This document shows, piece by piece, positions 25,751 through 34,141 of a stretch of DNA of 64,000 bases. Made by a program: the position numbers and the translations under genes. The number at the start of each line of letters is the position of its first letter. Position 1 is the stretch's first letter. The notes under the pieces were generated by a model. That model saw only the letters and a list, made by a program, of their open reading frames with translations, did not search any database and was not told where the DNA came from. Origin of the DNA: Roseospirillum parvum (lineage in GTDB: Bacteria > Pseudomonadota > Alphaproteobacteria > Rhodospirillales > Rhodospirillaceae); contig NZ_FNCV01000001.1 in assembly GCF_900100455.1 (NCBI RefSeq), positions 1 through 64,000 on the forward strand. Reading direction: 5' to 3'.

Positions 25751-26875
25751 ATGAGCGAAACGGACAGCACAATCCAGGCCACTCCCGCGACCTCCGGGAA
25801 ACCGGCAACGCCGCGCCCGGCCAAGCCGCGCGGTGGTGACAAGGCCGCCTCGGCCAGCCGCTGTCTGGTCGTTGCCCCCGCCGCGGCGACCGCCACCGCG
25901 CTGCGTCTGGCCGGCAGCCAGGCGCCGGTTTCGGTCTATCTGGTGCGCACCGTGGAAGCGGCGCCCGACGAAACGTTCATCGCCACGGTGCTGGTGGCCG
26001 ACGATCCGACCCTGGTCATGGCGGCCCGACGGCGCGTCGCCGCCCCGGTGGTGGTGGTCGCCGACCGACTCGATGTGGCCAGCGAACTGGAGCTGCTGCG
26101 TCACGGCGCCATGGAGGTGCTGGCCGCGTCGTCGAGCGGGCCGGAAGAGCTGTGGCAGGCCGTGGCCCGGGCCCGGGTCCGCCAGCAGTCGATGCTGGCC
26201 AACCAGCCGGCCGGATCGCATGCCGCGCCGGTGGCGCCGCCGGGGGCCAATCAGGCCAGCGAGGCCCTGACCCTGGTCGATCGCCTGCCCCTGGCCCTGA
26301 TCCTGGCCCGCGCCAACGGCACCATGATCCACGCCAACACCCCGGCCCGTCGGCTGCTCGACACCGGCGACGCCCTGACGCTGGATGCCGGGGGCATCCT
26401 GCGCGCCGCCACCAGCGCCGACAGCCGGCGTCTGAGCGGGATCATCCGCGCGGTGGCCGAGGGCGCCGGGGATGGGGAAGGGGCGCTGACCCTGGAGCGG
26501 CCCGACAGCGAAACGCCGCTCTCGGTGATCGTCGTGCCGGCCGGGCGCCCGGGGCAGGGCGTCGCGCTGTTCGTCTCCGACCCGGACAGCCTGGGCCGCA
26601 TCACCGAGGGCCGCCTGTCCGCCCTTTATGGGCTGAGCGGCGCCGAGGCCCGGCTGGTCAACGGACTGGTCCAGGGCCGCCGGCTGGAGGATCTGGCCGA
26701 CGAGCAGAAGGTGTCGCCGCACACCCTGCGCAGCCAGCTCAAGACCGTCTTCCGCAAGACCGGCGTGCGTCGCCAGTCCGAGCTGGTCAAGCTGATCCTG
26801 ACCGGCCCGGCGGTGGTCGGCGCCGCCACGGTGGCGGGCGAGGCGCCGCCGGACAGCGGTGCCTTCAGCATCTGA
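25751..26875 (+). CDS. LuxR-type HTH regulator with pseudo-receiver and PAS-like regions
   Basis: 374 residues. The first about 45 are low complexity. Residues about 38-135 look like an alpha/beta receiver without recognisable phosphoacceptor aspartates. About 175-275 resembles a PAS fold (LPLALILARANGTMIHANTPARRLLD). The C-terminus (about 290-350) is a LuxR/GerE helix-turn-helix: YGLSGAEARLVNGLVQG, then DLADEQKVSPHTLRSQL. It lies between tolC and the OmpA lipoprotein and could control the secretion locus; its targets are unknown. The start ATG 25751 has no strong ribosome site. Confidence 0.7.
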   Translation: MSETDSTIQATPATSGKPATPRPAKPRGGDKAASASRCLVVAPAAATATALRLAGSQAPVSVYLVRTVEAAPDETFIATVLVADDPTLVMAARRRVAAPVVVVADRLDVASELELLRHGAMEVLAASSSGPEELWQAVARARVRQQSMLANQPAGSHAAPVAPPGANQASEALTLVDRLPLALILARANGTMIHANTPARRLLDTGDALTLDAGGILRAATSADSRRLSGIIRAVAEGAGDGEGALTLERPDSETPLSVIVVPAGRPGQGVALFVSDPDSLGRITEGRLSALYGLSGAEARLVNGLVQGRRLEDLADEQKVSPHTLRSQLKTVFRKTGVRRQSELVKLILTGPAVVGAATVAGEAPPDSGAFSI

Positions 26876-26925
26876 CGGGCGGGCCGCCGGGCCGCTTCCG
26901 GGCGGCGCGTCCCGGCAGACAGAAA

Positions 26926-26951
26926 AGGGGCCCGCCGATTGGCGGGCCCCT
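26926..26951 (-). terminator. Bidirectional terminator between luxR-type gene and ompA-type gene
   Basis: GGGGCCCGCC (26927-26936) pairs perfectly with GGCGGGCCCC (26941-26950) over a GATT loop. In minus direction it is followed by TTTTCT, so it should end the OmpA-lipoprotein transcript; it may also act weakly in plus direction. Confidence 0.8.
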
Positions 26952-26980
26952 CCTGGTTTCGGGTCTGGATCGCTTCCGGC

Positions 26981-27850
26981 TTAGCGCGAGAAGGAGATTT
27001 CCACGCGACGGTTCAGACGCTCGCGCACGCCGTCGTCCGTCGGCACCTTGAGGCGGCTTTCACCGTAGGCTTCCAGCGACTGCACGCTCATCGGCACGCC
27101 CATGTCGGCCAGGGCGCGCGAGACGTTCTCGGCCCGCCGCTGCGACAGGTTGACGTTGTAGGCGTCGGCGCCCGAGGTGTCGGTGTGGCCGACCACGGTG
27201 ACGACGATGCCACGGAAGTCGGCGTAGGCCGAGGAGACGTCGTTGAGCACGGCCTGGGCCATCTCATCCAACTGGGCGCTGTCGAAGTCGAAGTAGACGA
27301 CGAACGGCGCCGGCAGCGGCATGGCCGGGATCGGGGCCGGCTCGGGGGCCGGTTCCGGAGTTGCCGGCTGCGGCTTCAGGGCGTTCATGGCGATCATGAA
27401 GTTCTGCTTGCAGGCTTCGATGTCTTCCGGCTGGAAGTCCTCTTCCTGCTCCTGCAGCCAGCAGTCGAAGCCAGCCTGCGCCTTGGCGGCCATCTTCGGG
27501 TTGGCGTCGCGGGCACCCTTGACCAGGGCGGCCATCAGGTCCTGACGGGCGGCGGTCAGCTCGGCCATGGCGTGGGGCGGGGTATCGCGCGACATCACGG
27601 CGTCGGGCGCCACCTTCTGGCCGGCCGCGGCCATCTTGGCCTTGTCCAGGAAGTAGGCGGTGTCGTCCCAGTCGCCTTCCGCCGATTCCATGGACGCCAG
27701 ATCGACGTATTCCTGGTGCAGGGCGCTGTTGAACATGCCCCCGGCGACGTCCATCTGGCGGGTGCCTTCGACGTCCCACTTGTCGGCGCAGGCCGCCACC
27801 GCCAGCACCGAGGCCGCGGCGATCAGCGGTTTCTTAAAGGAAATGGTCAT
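26981..27850 (-). CDS. OmpA-family peptidoglycan-binding lipoprotein
   Basis: 289 residues. ATG 27850 follows GGAGAGG and gives a lipoprotein signal peptide with lipobox VAAC (Cys about 20). A helical region follows (about 25-170) with a CW...C pair, then a Pro-rich linker (PEPAPEPAPIPAMPLPAP). The C-terminal OmpA domain (about 195-289) has FDFDSAQLDE, VVGHTDTSGADAYNVNLSQRRAENV and NRRVEISF, the residues that hold peptidoglycan diaminopimelate. It probably tethers the outer membrane to the wall. Confidence 0.88.
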   Translation of the reverse strand: MTISFKKPLIAAASVLAVAACADKWDVEGTRQMDVAGGMFNSALHQEYVDLASMESAEGDWDDTAYFLDKAKMAAAGQKVAPDAVMSRDTPPHAMAELTAARQDLMAALVKGARDANPKMAAKAQAGFDCWLQEQEEDFQPEDIEACKQNFMIAMNALKPQPATPEPAPEPAPIPAMPLPAPFVVYFDFDSAQLDEMAQAVLNDVSSAYADFRGIVVTVVGHTDTSGADAYNVNLSQRRAENVSRALADMGVPMSVQSLEAYGESRLKVPTDDGVRERLNRRVEISFSR

Positions 27851-28284
27851 GTGGGTCCTCTCCTGAGTGATAAACTGAGGTCCAGTCCAATCGCCCGATA
27901 GGGTCACGGGGGCCGGTTAAGGTGGGCGGGGTGGTTCCGGGCCAGGGCCGTGCCTGATGACGGCGCCGGCCAGTTCCGGGTTAGATGAGCTAGCGACCCT
28001 CCCCAACACAGTGATCCTCGTCACACCGAGCGGCGCCCCGCGAGGCACGCGATCAGCGTGGAAATGTCGGTTGCAACGCTGGGGGCCGATCCTCTTGGAA
28101 GTGCCCCCACTTCCGGCCGGGCCCGATGCCTTAAAGAATAAGGCGAACCGGGCGTTGGGAAAAGTCCCCCGGCCGACGCATCGACATCTCGGGATCGCCA
28201 CCGGCCCGCCGTCTGTCCCGGCCCCCGATGGAGTCCGGGAAACGGCGTTTGCCGAAATGCGATCATGAGCATATATGGGGGGGC
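27851..28284. promoter_or_regulatory. Divergent gap between ompA-type gene and rlmN
   Basis: 434 bases with no convincing gene; open frames here have no family resemblance or ribosome sites. It must hold the promoters of two divergent genes. AT-richer patches at 28125-28150 and 28258-28277 are the likeliest positions. No clear repeat. Confidence 0.35.
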
Positions 28285-29454
28285 ATGTGCGCCGTTTCAA
28301 ATGATTCTCTCGATACGTTTCACGCACCGTCGCCGGCCGGGGCCGATGAGGCGCGGCCATCGCTGATCGGCATCGACCGGACCGGGCTGCAAGGGATGCT
28401 GGCCGAGATGGGTGAAAAGCCCTTCCGGGCGCGTCAACTTTGGCAGTGGATCTACCATCGCGGGGCGCGCAGCTTCGCCGACATGAGCGATCTGTCGAAG
28501 GATCTGCGGCAGCGGCTGGAGGCGCGCTACACGCTGGAGCGCCCGGCCATCGCCCGCCAGCAGACCTCGACCGACGGCACCCGCAAGTGGCTTCTGGACT
28601 TCGCCGACGGCCAACAGGCCGAGGCCGTGTACATTCCCGAGGACGACCGGGGCGCGGTGTGCATTTCCTCGCAGGTGGGCTGCACCCTGACCTGCAAGTT
28701 CTGTCACACCGGGACCCAGCTTCTGGTGCGCAACCTGACGCCGGGCGAGATCGTCGGCCAGTTCATGGTGGCGCGCGATTCCTATGGCGAGTGGCCGAGC
28801 CCCACCGACGCCACGCGGATGCTGTCCAACGTGGTGCTGATGGGCATGGGCGAGCCGCTGTTCAACTACGACAACGTGGCCCAGGCGGTGCGCATCATCA
28901 TGGACGACGAGGGGCTGTCGCTGGGCAAGCGGCGCATCACCCTGTCGACCGCCGGGGTGGTGCCGCTGATCCACCGCGCCGGGGCCGAACTGGGGATCAA
29001 TCTGGCCGTCTCGCTGCACGCCCACACCGACGAGGTGCGCGACCGCCTGATGCCGATCAACAAGAAGTATCCGCTGGCCGAGCTGATGGCCGCCTGCCGG
29101 AGCTATCCCGGGCTGTCCAATGCCCGGCGCATCACCTTCGAGTACATCCTGCTGAAAGGCATCAACGACGGCGACGACGATGCCCGCGCCCTGGGTCGGC
29201 TGGTCGCCGGCATTCCCTGCAAGTTCAACCTGATCCCCTTCAACCCCTGGCCCGGCTCCGGCTTCGAGCCGCCCTCGGGCAACCGGGTGATGAAGTTCTC
29301 CAACATCCTCAACGACATGGGCTATTCGGCCCCGGTCCGCCAGCCGCGCGGCCAGGACATCCTGGCCGCCTGCGGGCAGTTGCGCTCCGACAGCCAGCGG
29401 GTGCCGCGCCACCAGCAGCCCTGGCATCCGGAGTACCAGGGTCCCTCCGCCTGA
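28285..29454 (+). CDS. rlmN: 23S rRNA/tRNA adenine-C2 methyltransferase
   Basis: 389 residues, radical-SAM enzyme. The iron-sulfur motif is CTLTCKFC within SSQVGCTLTCKFCHTGTQ. Other hallmarks are MGMGEPLFNYDNV, the SLHAHTDEVRDRLMPINKKYP segment and the second catalytic cysteine in LAACGQL near the C-terminus. It methylates A2503 of 23S rRNA and A37 of some tRNAs. ATG 28285 is preceded by a G-rich site; in-frame extension upstream to 28228 is less likely. Confidence 0.95.
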   Translation: MCAVSNDSLDTFHAPSPAGADEARPSLIGIDRTGLQGMLAEMGEKPFRARQLWQWIYHRGARSFADMSDLSKDLRQRLEARYTLERPAIARQQTSTDGTRKWLLDFADGQQAEAVYIPEDDRGAVCISSQVGCTLTCKFCHTGTQLLVRNLTPGEIVGQFMVARDSYGEWPSPTDATRMLSNVVLMGMGEPLFNYDNVAQAVRIIMDDEGLSLGKRRITLSTAGVVPLIHRAGAELGINLAVSLHAHTDEVRDRLMPINKKYPLAELMAACRSYPGLSNARRITFEYILLKGINDGDDDARALGRLVAGIPCKFNLIPFNPWPGSGFEPPSGNRVMKFSNILNDMGYSAPVRQPRGQDILAACGQLRSDSQRVPRHQQPWHPEYQGPSA

Positions 29455-29554
29455 TTCCCGTCTGCCGAGTTTAACGCCTAAAGGCTTCTACTTTAAGGAT
29501 GAGGCGGGTATACCTATTGGCGATTCATTCGCCATTGCATCGGAGGGGGCCTCC

Positions 29555-31669
29555 GTGCCGGATTCCGCATTTCAGGGATTGTTCGACCACCTGGGCATCG
29601 CCGCCGGCTACCGCCATGCCGCCGGCCATTGGGTGACCACCCCGGCTTCGGTGCGCCGTCGTCTGGCGGCCAGCCTGGGGGCGCCGGTCGACACCCCGGC
29701 CGAGGCGCGGGCGGCGTTGGAGCGCCTGAAGGCCGAGGAAAGCGGCCCGCTGCCGCCGGTTCTGGTGTGGACCGCCGGGGCGGCGCCGTGCCCGCTGCCG
29801 GTGGTCTGCATCAAGGGGCCGCTGGTCGCCGAGATCACGCATGAGGACGGCTCGCACAGCGAACACCCCCTGGACCCGGCGGCGCCGGGGCTGGTGCCGC
29901 CGGCTCCCGGTTACCACCGGCTGCGCCTGCGCGCCCCGGGGCTGGCCGCCGAGACCCGGCTGATCGTCGTGCCGCCGCGTTGCCATTGGCCGGCGGCCCT
30001 GGACGCGGCGCGCATCTGGGGGCTGGCGGTCCAGGTCCATGCGCTGCGCGACATTCGCGGGGGGGGCATGGGCGATTTCCACTCCCTTCAGGGGGCGATC
30101 GACGCCGCCGCCAGCCTGGGGGCGGACACGGTGGGGCTCAATCCGCTGCACGCCCTGTTCCCGACCCGCCCCGAGCGACGCTCGCCCTATGCCCCGTCGT
30201 CGCGGCGTTTTCTCAACCCGCTCTACATCGCCGTCGAGTTGGTGCCGGAGTCCGATGGCCTGCCGATCACGCCGCTGCCCAACCAAAGCGGTCCGCCCCG
30301 GCGGCGCGATGTGGCGGCGCTGATCGACAACCGGGGCGTGGCCAGGCACCGCCTGGACGTGCTCGAGGCCCTGTTCGAGGCCTTCGCCACCCGCCATCTC
30401 GACCAGGAGACGCCGCGCGGCCGGGCCTTCGCCGCCTTCCGGTCCGAACGGGGCGCGGCGCTGGAGGATTTCGCCCGTTTCCAGGTGCTGTCGGAGCTGT
30501 TCGAGGACCGCGGCCTGCCGCCGGCCTGGCAGCAGTGGCCGGCTGCCTACCGTGATCCGCGCGGCCCGGCCGTGCGCTCCCTGGCCCAGAGTCACGCCCG
30601 GCGGGTGACCTTCCATGCCTGGCTGCAGTTCGAGGCCGACCGCCAACTGGCCGCCTGCGCCACCCGCGCCCAGGCCGGCGGACTGCGCCTTGGCCTGTAC
30701 GCCGACCTCGCCGTGGGGGTCGACCGGGACGGGGTGGATTCCTGGGTTTTCCGCGACCTGCTGGCCCAGGACATCTCGGCCGGCTGCCCGCCCGACCTGC
30801 GCAATCCCCTGGGTCAGGATTGGGGGGTGGCGCCGTTCCATCCGAGGGCTCTCAAGGCCGCCGCCTACCAGCCCTTCATCGACACCCTGCGCGCCGTCAT
30901 GCGCCACGCCGGGGCGCTGCGCATCGACCATGCCTTCCAGTTGACCCGGTTGTTCTGGCGACCGCTCGATCTGCCGCCCGGCGAGGGCGGCTATGTGGCC
31001 TATCCGCTGGCCGACCTGCTGGGCATCATCGCCCTGGAAAGCCAGCGCGCCCACTGCGCGGTGATCGCCGAGGACCTGGGCACCATCCCCGACGATTTCC
31101 GCGAGGCGGCGATGGCGCGCGGCACCCTGTCCTACCGCATCCTGCACCGCGAGCGCGGCCAGGGGCGGAGCTACCTGCCACCCGAGAGCTATCCGGCCGA
31201 GGCGGCGGTGGCCGCCGGGACCCACGATCAGGCCACCCTGGCCGGCTTCTGGACCGGCCATGACGTGGCCAGCCGGCGCGAGCTGGGCCTGTATCCGACC
31301 GACGCGGCGGCCGCCGCCGCCGGGCCGCAGCGGGCCGAGGACCGCCGGCAACTGGTCGCCGCGCTGACCGCCGCCGGGCTGCTCGATCCGGCGACCGACC
31401 CCGAAGGCCCGCTGCCCGAGGGGCTGGCGGCGGCGGTGGCCGGGTTCCTGGGGCGCACCCCGGCGCGACTGGTGATGATCCAGCCGGAGGACGTGATCGG
31501 GCAGGTGGCCCAGGTGAACATGCCGGCCACCGTCGACGCCTATCCCAACTGGCGGCGTCGGCTGGCCGTGCCGGTGGAGGAATGGGCCGACGATGCGCGT
31601 TTCCAGGCCGTCGCCGAGGCGCTTAGAGCACGTCGCGGTTATCTGGGGTCTCTTTGTGACCCCAGATAA
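29555..31669 (+). CDS. malQ: 4-alpha-glucanotransferase (amylomaltase), C-terminus replaced by a palindrome
   Basis: 704 residues of glycoside hydrolase family 77: WGLAVQVHALRDIRGGGMGDF near residue 150, the nucleophile/acid region ALRIDHAFQLTRLFW, and IAEDLGTIPDD. It transfers maltosyl or longer glucan chains in maltodextrin and glycogen turnover. GTG 29555 follows GGAGGGGG. The last about 15 residues (RARRGYLGSLCDPR) and the TAA stop are encoded by the palindrome at 31624-31684, so the native C-terminal end has been altered; the catalytic part is intact. Confidence 0.92.
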   Translation: MPDSAFQGLFDHLGIAAGYRHAAGHWVTTPASVRRRLAASLGAPVDTPAEARAALERLKAEESGPLPPVLVWTAGAAPCPLPVVCIKGPLVAEITHEDGSHSEHPLDPAAPGLVPPAPGYHRLRLRAPGLAAETRLIVVPPRCHWPAALDAARIWGLAVQVHALRDIRGGGMGDFHSLQGAIDAAASLGADTVGLNPLHALFPTRPERRSPYAPSSRRFLNPLYIAVELVPESDGLPITPLPNQSGPPRRRDVAALIDNRGVARHRLDVLEALFEAFATRHLDQETPRGRAFAAFRSERGAALEDFARFQVLSELFEDRGLPPAWQQWPAAYRDPRGPAVRSLAQSHARRVTFHAWLQFEADRQLAACATRAQAGGLRLGLYADLAVGVDRDGVDSWVFRDLLAQDISAGCPPDLRNPLGQDWGVAPFHPRALKAAAYQPFIDTLRAVMRHAGALRIDHAFQLTRLFWRPLDLPPGEGGYVAYPLADLLGIIALESQRAHCAVIAEDLGTIPDDFREAAMARGTLSYRILHRERGQGRSYLPPESYPAEAAVAAGTHDQATLAGFWTGHDVASRRELGLYPTDAAAAAAGPQRAEDRRQLVAALTAAGLLDPATDPEGPLPEGLAAAVAGFLGRTPARLVMIQPEDVIGQVAQVNMPATVDAYPNWRRRLAVPVEEWADDARFQAVAEALRARRGYLGSLCDPR

Positions 31670-31684
31670 CCGCGACGTGCTCTG
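31624..31684. repeat. 61-bp palindrome, AGAGCA...TGCTCT family, copy 2
   Basis: Arms TAGAGCACGTCGCGGTTATC... (31624-31650) and the complement (31658-31683) close over a short loop. It is closely related to copy 1 at 87-147; differences fall at matching positions in both arms. It overlaps the 3' end of malQ and supplies its stop. Confidence 0.9.
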
Positions 31685-31697
31685 AATCCTTGAATCG

Positions 31698-31759
31698 AGA
31701 GCAGATTCACGTGCCCAATCTGAATCGCTTGGCGATTCAGATTGGGCACGATCTGCTCT
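31698..31759. repeat. 62-bp palindrome with AGAGCA/TGCTCT ends but different interior
   Basis: AGAGCAGAT (31698-31706) pairs with ATCTGCTCT (31751-31759), and GTGCCCAATCTGAATCGC (31711-31728) pairs with 31732-31749, with a four-base bulge and short loop. Only the terminal hexamers are shared with copies 1 and 2. Its last base is the first base of the permease stop codon (TAA on the minus strand). With copy 2 it fills the gap between two convergent genes. Confidence 0.88.
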
Positions 31760-32511
31760 TAGAGAGGCGGGTCGAGGCCGCTTGGCACCCGTGGCACCGG
31801 TTGCTGAACCAGCCGGGGCGGCTCCCTCAGATGGCGGTTCATGGCCCGCTCGGCCAGCCGGAACAGCCGCTGAAGGACCCAGTTGAAGATCAGATAGAGC
31901 ACCCCGGCGGCGAGGAACATCTCCACCGCCCGGTAGTTGCCGGCGATCAGGGTGCGCGCCATGCCGGTCAGGTCGAGCAGGGTGATGGTCGAAGCCAGGG
32001 CCGAGCCCTTGACCATCAGGATCACCTCGTTGCCGTAGGCCGGCAGGCCGATCTGCGCCGCCCGGGGCAGCAGGACCCGCCGCAGGGTCAGCCAGCGGCC
32101 CATGCCGATGGCCCGCGCCGCCTCCACCTCGCCCGGCGGCACCGCCTGCAGGGCACCGCGCAGAATCTCGGCGATGTAGGCGGCGGTGTGCAGCGAGAAG
32201 GTGAGCAGGGCGCAGACGTAGGGCTCGCGCAGCAGGTACCACAGGGGTCCCTGGCGGATCGCCTCGAACTGGGCCAGGCCGTAGTAGATCAGGAACAGCT
32301 GGACGAGCAGCGGGGTGCCCCGGAAGAAGAAGATGTAGCCGAAGGGCAGGGCCCGCACCCAGGGGCGCGGCGAGGAGCGCGCGATGCCCAGCGGCAGGGC
32401 CAGCAGCAGGCCGAACAGCCCGCTGACCAGGACCAGCTGGGCAGTCACCCACAGGCCCTCCAGCAGCTTGGGCAGCGACTGAAGGATGATGTCCCAGCCA
32501 AAGCCGTCCAT
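31759..32511 (-). CDS. hisM: Polar amino-acid ABC transporter permease (HisM type)
   Basis: 250 residues, about five membrane helices. The cytoplasmic EAA loop that contacts the ATPase reads GEVEAARAIGMGRWLTLRRVLLP, and YIAEILRGALQAVP precedes it, as in HisM/ArtM-type permeases. It is the last gene of a four-gene set (ATPase, binding protein, HisQ, HisM) and lies 11 bases after hisQ. Its stop codon touches the palindrome at 31698-31759. Confidence 0.85.
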   Translation of the reverse strand: MDGFGWDIILQSLPKLLEGLWVTAQLVLVSGLFGLLLALPLGIARSSPRPWVRALPFGYIFFFRGTPLLVQLFLIYYGLAQFEAIRQGPLWYLLREPYVCALLTFSLHTAAYIAEILRGALQAVPPGEVEAARAIGMGRWLTLRRVLLPRAAQIGLPAYGNEVILMVKGSALASTITLLDLTGMARTLIAGNYRAVEMFLAAGVLYLIFNWVLQRLFRLAERAMNRHLREPPRLVQQPVPRVPSGLDPPL

Positions 32512-32522
32512 GCGTCTCCCCC

Positions 32523-33224
32523 TCAGCCGGCCCGGCGGGGCAAAAGGCCCCGGTTGGCGCGCCGTTCCATCAGGTGCAGCAGGGCCATGGCGACCACGGT
32601 CAGGGTCAGGTAGATTAGCGCCGCCGACAGGTAGAAGGTGAACGGCTCCTTGGTCTGGCCGACCGCGAACTGGGTCTTGCGCATCAGCTCCTCGAGCCCG
32701 ATCACCGAGACCAGGGCGGTGTCCTTCATCATGATCAGGAACAGGTTGCCCAGCCCGGGCAGGGCGAGGCGCCAGGTCTGCGGCAGGGTGACCCGGCGGA
32801 ACACCTGGCCGCGCGACATGCCAAGGGCCAGCGCCGCCTCGGCCTGGCCCTTGGGGATGGCCTGGAAGGCGCCCCGGAAGACCTCGGTGGCGTAGGCCCC
32901 GAAGGTCAGCGCCAGGGCCAGCGTGCCGGCGATGAAGGGGGAGAGCTCGATGTAGCCGTCATAGTCGAACAGCCGCTTGGCCAGCCCCATCAACACCACC
33001 GAGGCGCCGAAGTAGATGGTCAGCACCACCAGCAGCTCGGGCAGGCCCCGGAACACCTCCACATAGGCCGTGCCCAGGCCGCGCAGCACCTTCAAGCGCG
33101 ACAGCCGCGCCGCCGCCCCCATCAGGCCGAGGGCGATGCCCAGCGGCAGGGTGGCGAAGGCCAGCCGAAGCGTCATCCAGGTGCCGGCCAGCAACTGGTT
33201 CTCGAAGCCTTGGAAGTCGGGCAT
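32523..33224 (-). CDS. hisQ: Polar amino-acid ABC transporter permease (HisQ type)
   Basis: 233 residues with about five membrane helices. The EAA motif region is GQAEAALALGMSRGQVFRRVTLPQ, preceded by FGAYATEVFRGAFQAIPKG. It pairs with the HisM-type permease to form the membrane channel. A strong hairpin (33245-33268) separates it from the binding-protein gene upstream. Confidence 0.85.
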   Translation of the reverse strand: MPDFQGFENQLLAGTWMTLRLAFATLPLGIALGLMGAAARLSRLKVLRGLGTAYVEVFRGLPELLVVLTIYFGASVVLMGLAKRLFDYDGYIELSPFIAGTLALALTFGAYATEVFRGAFQAIPKGQAEAALALGMSRGQVFRRVTLPQTWRLALPGLGNLFLIMMKDTALVSVIGLEELMRKTQFAVGQTKEPFTFYLSAALIYLTLTVVAMALLHLMERRANRGLLPRRAG

Positions 33225-33244
33225 GGCGGGTCCGAACAGGGCAT

Positions 33245-33268
33245 CCCCGGGCGGCCGACCGCCCGGGG
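33245..33268 (-). promoter_or_regulatory. Intercistronic hairpin after the binding-protein gene
   Basis: CCCCGGGCGG (33245-33254) pairs with CCGCCCGGGG (33259-33268) over a four-base loop, with no T run. Such hairpins after binding-protein genes commonly slow 3' decay or partly end transcription, giving more binding protein than permease. The position fits that role. Confidence 0.6.
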
Positions 33269-33290
33269 GTGAGTGGTCAGAAAGCGCCGT

Positions 33291-34052
33291 TCAGTAGATG
33301 CTGAACGGGAAGTAGCGCTGGTTGATCTCGGCGTAGGTGCCGTCCTCGACGATGGCCTTGATGGCGGCGTTGAGATTCTCGCGCAGCTCGTCCTCGCCCT
33401 CGCGCACGGCGATGCCGATCAGGTCGTTCTCGAACACCGGCTCGCCCTTGAACTCGAAGTCGGCGCCGGCCTCGCTGTTCAGCCACTCATAGTTCACCAG
33501 CTGGTCGGCGATGATGGCGTCGAGCCGCCCGGCCTCCAGGTCGAGGTAGGCGTTCTCCTGGGTGTCGTACAGCTTGATGTCGACCCCGGGCATGTTCTCC
33601 TCGGCCCACTTGGCCGAGACGGTGGCCCGCTGGGCGCCGATGGTCTTGCCGGCCATGCCCTCGGCGGTGATGGTCAGGTCGGCGCCCTTGGGGCCGATGA
33701 ACTGGAGCTTGTTGGTGTAGTAGCGCTCGGTGAAGTCGACGGTCTTCTCGCGCTCCTCGGTGATCGACATGGAGGCGATGATGGCGTCGTACTTCTTGGC
33801 CAGCAGGCCGGGGATGATGCCGTCCCAGTCCTGCTTCACGAAGGTGCATTCGACCGCCATCTCGGCGCACAGGGCCTTGGCGATGTCGATGTCGAAGCCA
33901 ATCAGCTCGCCGTTCTCGTTGACCTCGTTGAACGGCGGGTAGGCGCCCTCGGTGCCGATGCGCAGGGGGTCGGCGGTGGCCGGGGCGGCGGTCAGGGCAA
34001 GGCCCCCGGCAACGAGCAGGGCGGCCGACAGAAGGGTCTTGAGGCGTGTCAT
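33291..34052 (-). CDS. hisJ: Polar amino-acid ABC transporter substrate-binding protein (HisJ/LAO type)
   Basis: 253 residues with a signal peptide ending near APATADP (about 28). The mature part begins LRIGTEGAYPPFNEVNENGELIGFDIDIAKALCAEM, with KQDWDGIIPGLLAKKYDAIIASMSITEERE, the classic SBP family 3 signature. It likely binds a basic amino acid such as lysine, arginine, ornithine or histidine; exact ligand is not resolvable. ATG 34052. Confidence 0.88.
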   Translation of the reverse strand: MTRLKTLLSAALLVAGGLALTAAPATADPLRIGTEGAYPPFNEVNENGELIGFDIDIAKALCAEMAVECTFVKQDWDGIIPGLLAKKYDAIIASMSITEEREKTVDFTERYYTNKLQFIGPKGADLTITAEGMAGKTIGAQRATVSAKWAEENMPGVDIKLYDTQENAYLDLEAGRLDAIIADQLVNYEWLNSEAGADFEFKGEPVFENDLIGIAVREGEDELRENLNAAIKAIVEDGTYAEINQRYFPFSIY

Positions 34053-34086
34053 GGGCGGATCAACCTTCCGTTGTTGTCTGGCAAAT

Positions 34087-34137
34087 ACCTCCCCGGGCGG
34101 GGAGGTGGGGGAAACGCCCGGCCCGGCCGGGCCGGGG
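34087..34137. other. Paired GC-rich hairpins between the ATPase and binding-protein genes
   Basis: ACCTCCCC/GGGGAGGT (34087-34106) and a GCCCGGCCC/GGGCCGGG-type hairpin (about 34116-34137) lie in the 89-base gap. They may protect or terminate the upstream ATPase message. Confidence 0.5.
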
Positions 34138-34141
34138 AGCT

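Noticed and set aside
27917-28360. 147-codon minus-strand frame between the OmpA lipoprotein gene and rlmN
   Set aside because: Arg/Pro/Gly-rich without motifs, no ribosome site, and overlaps the rlmN start.
29525-32452. Long minus-strand frame spanning malQ and both palindromes
   Set aside because: It is an antisense shadow that reads through malQ; the real minus-strand gene there is the permease in another frame.
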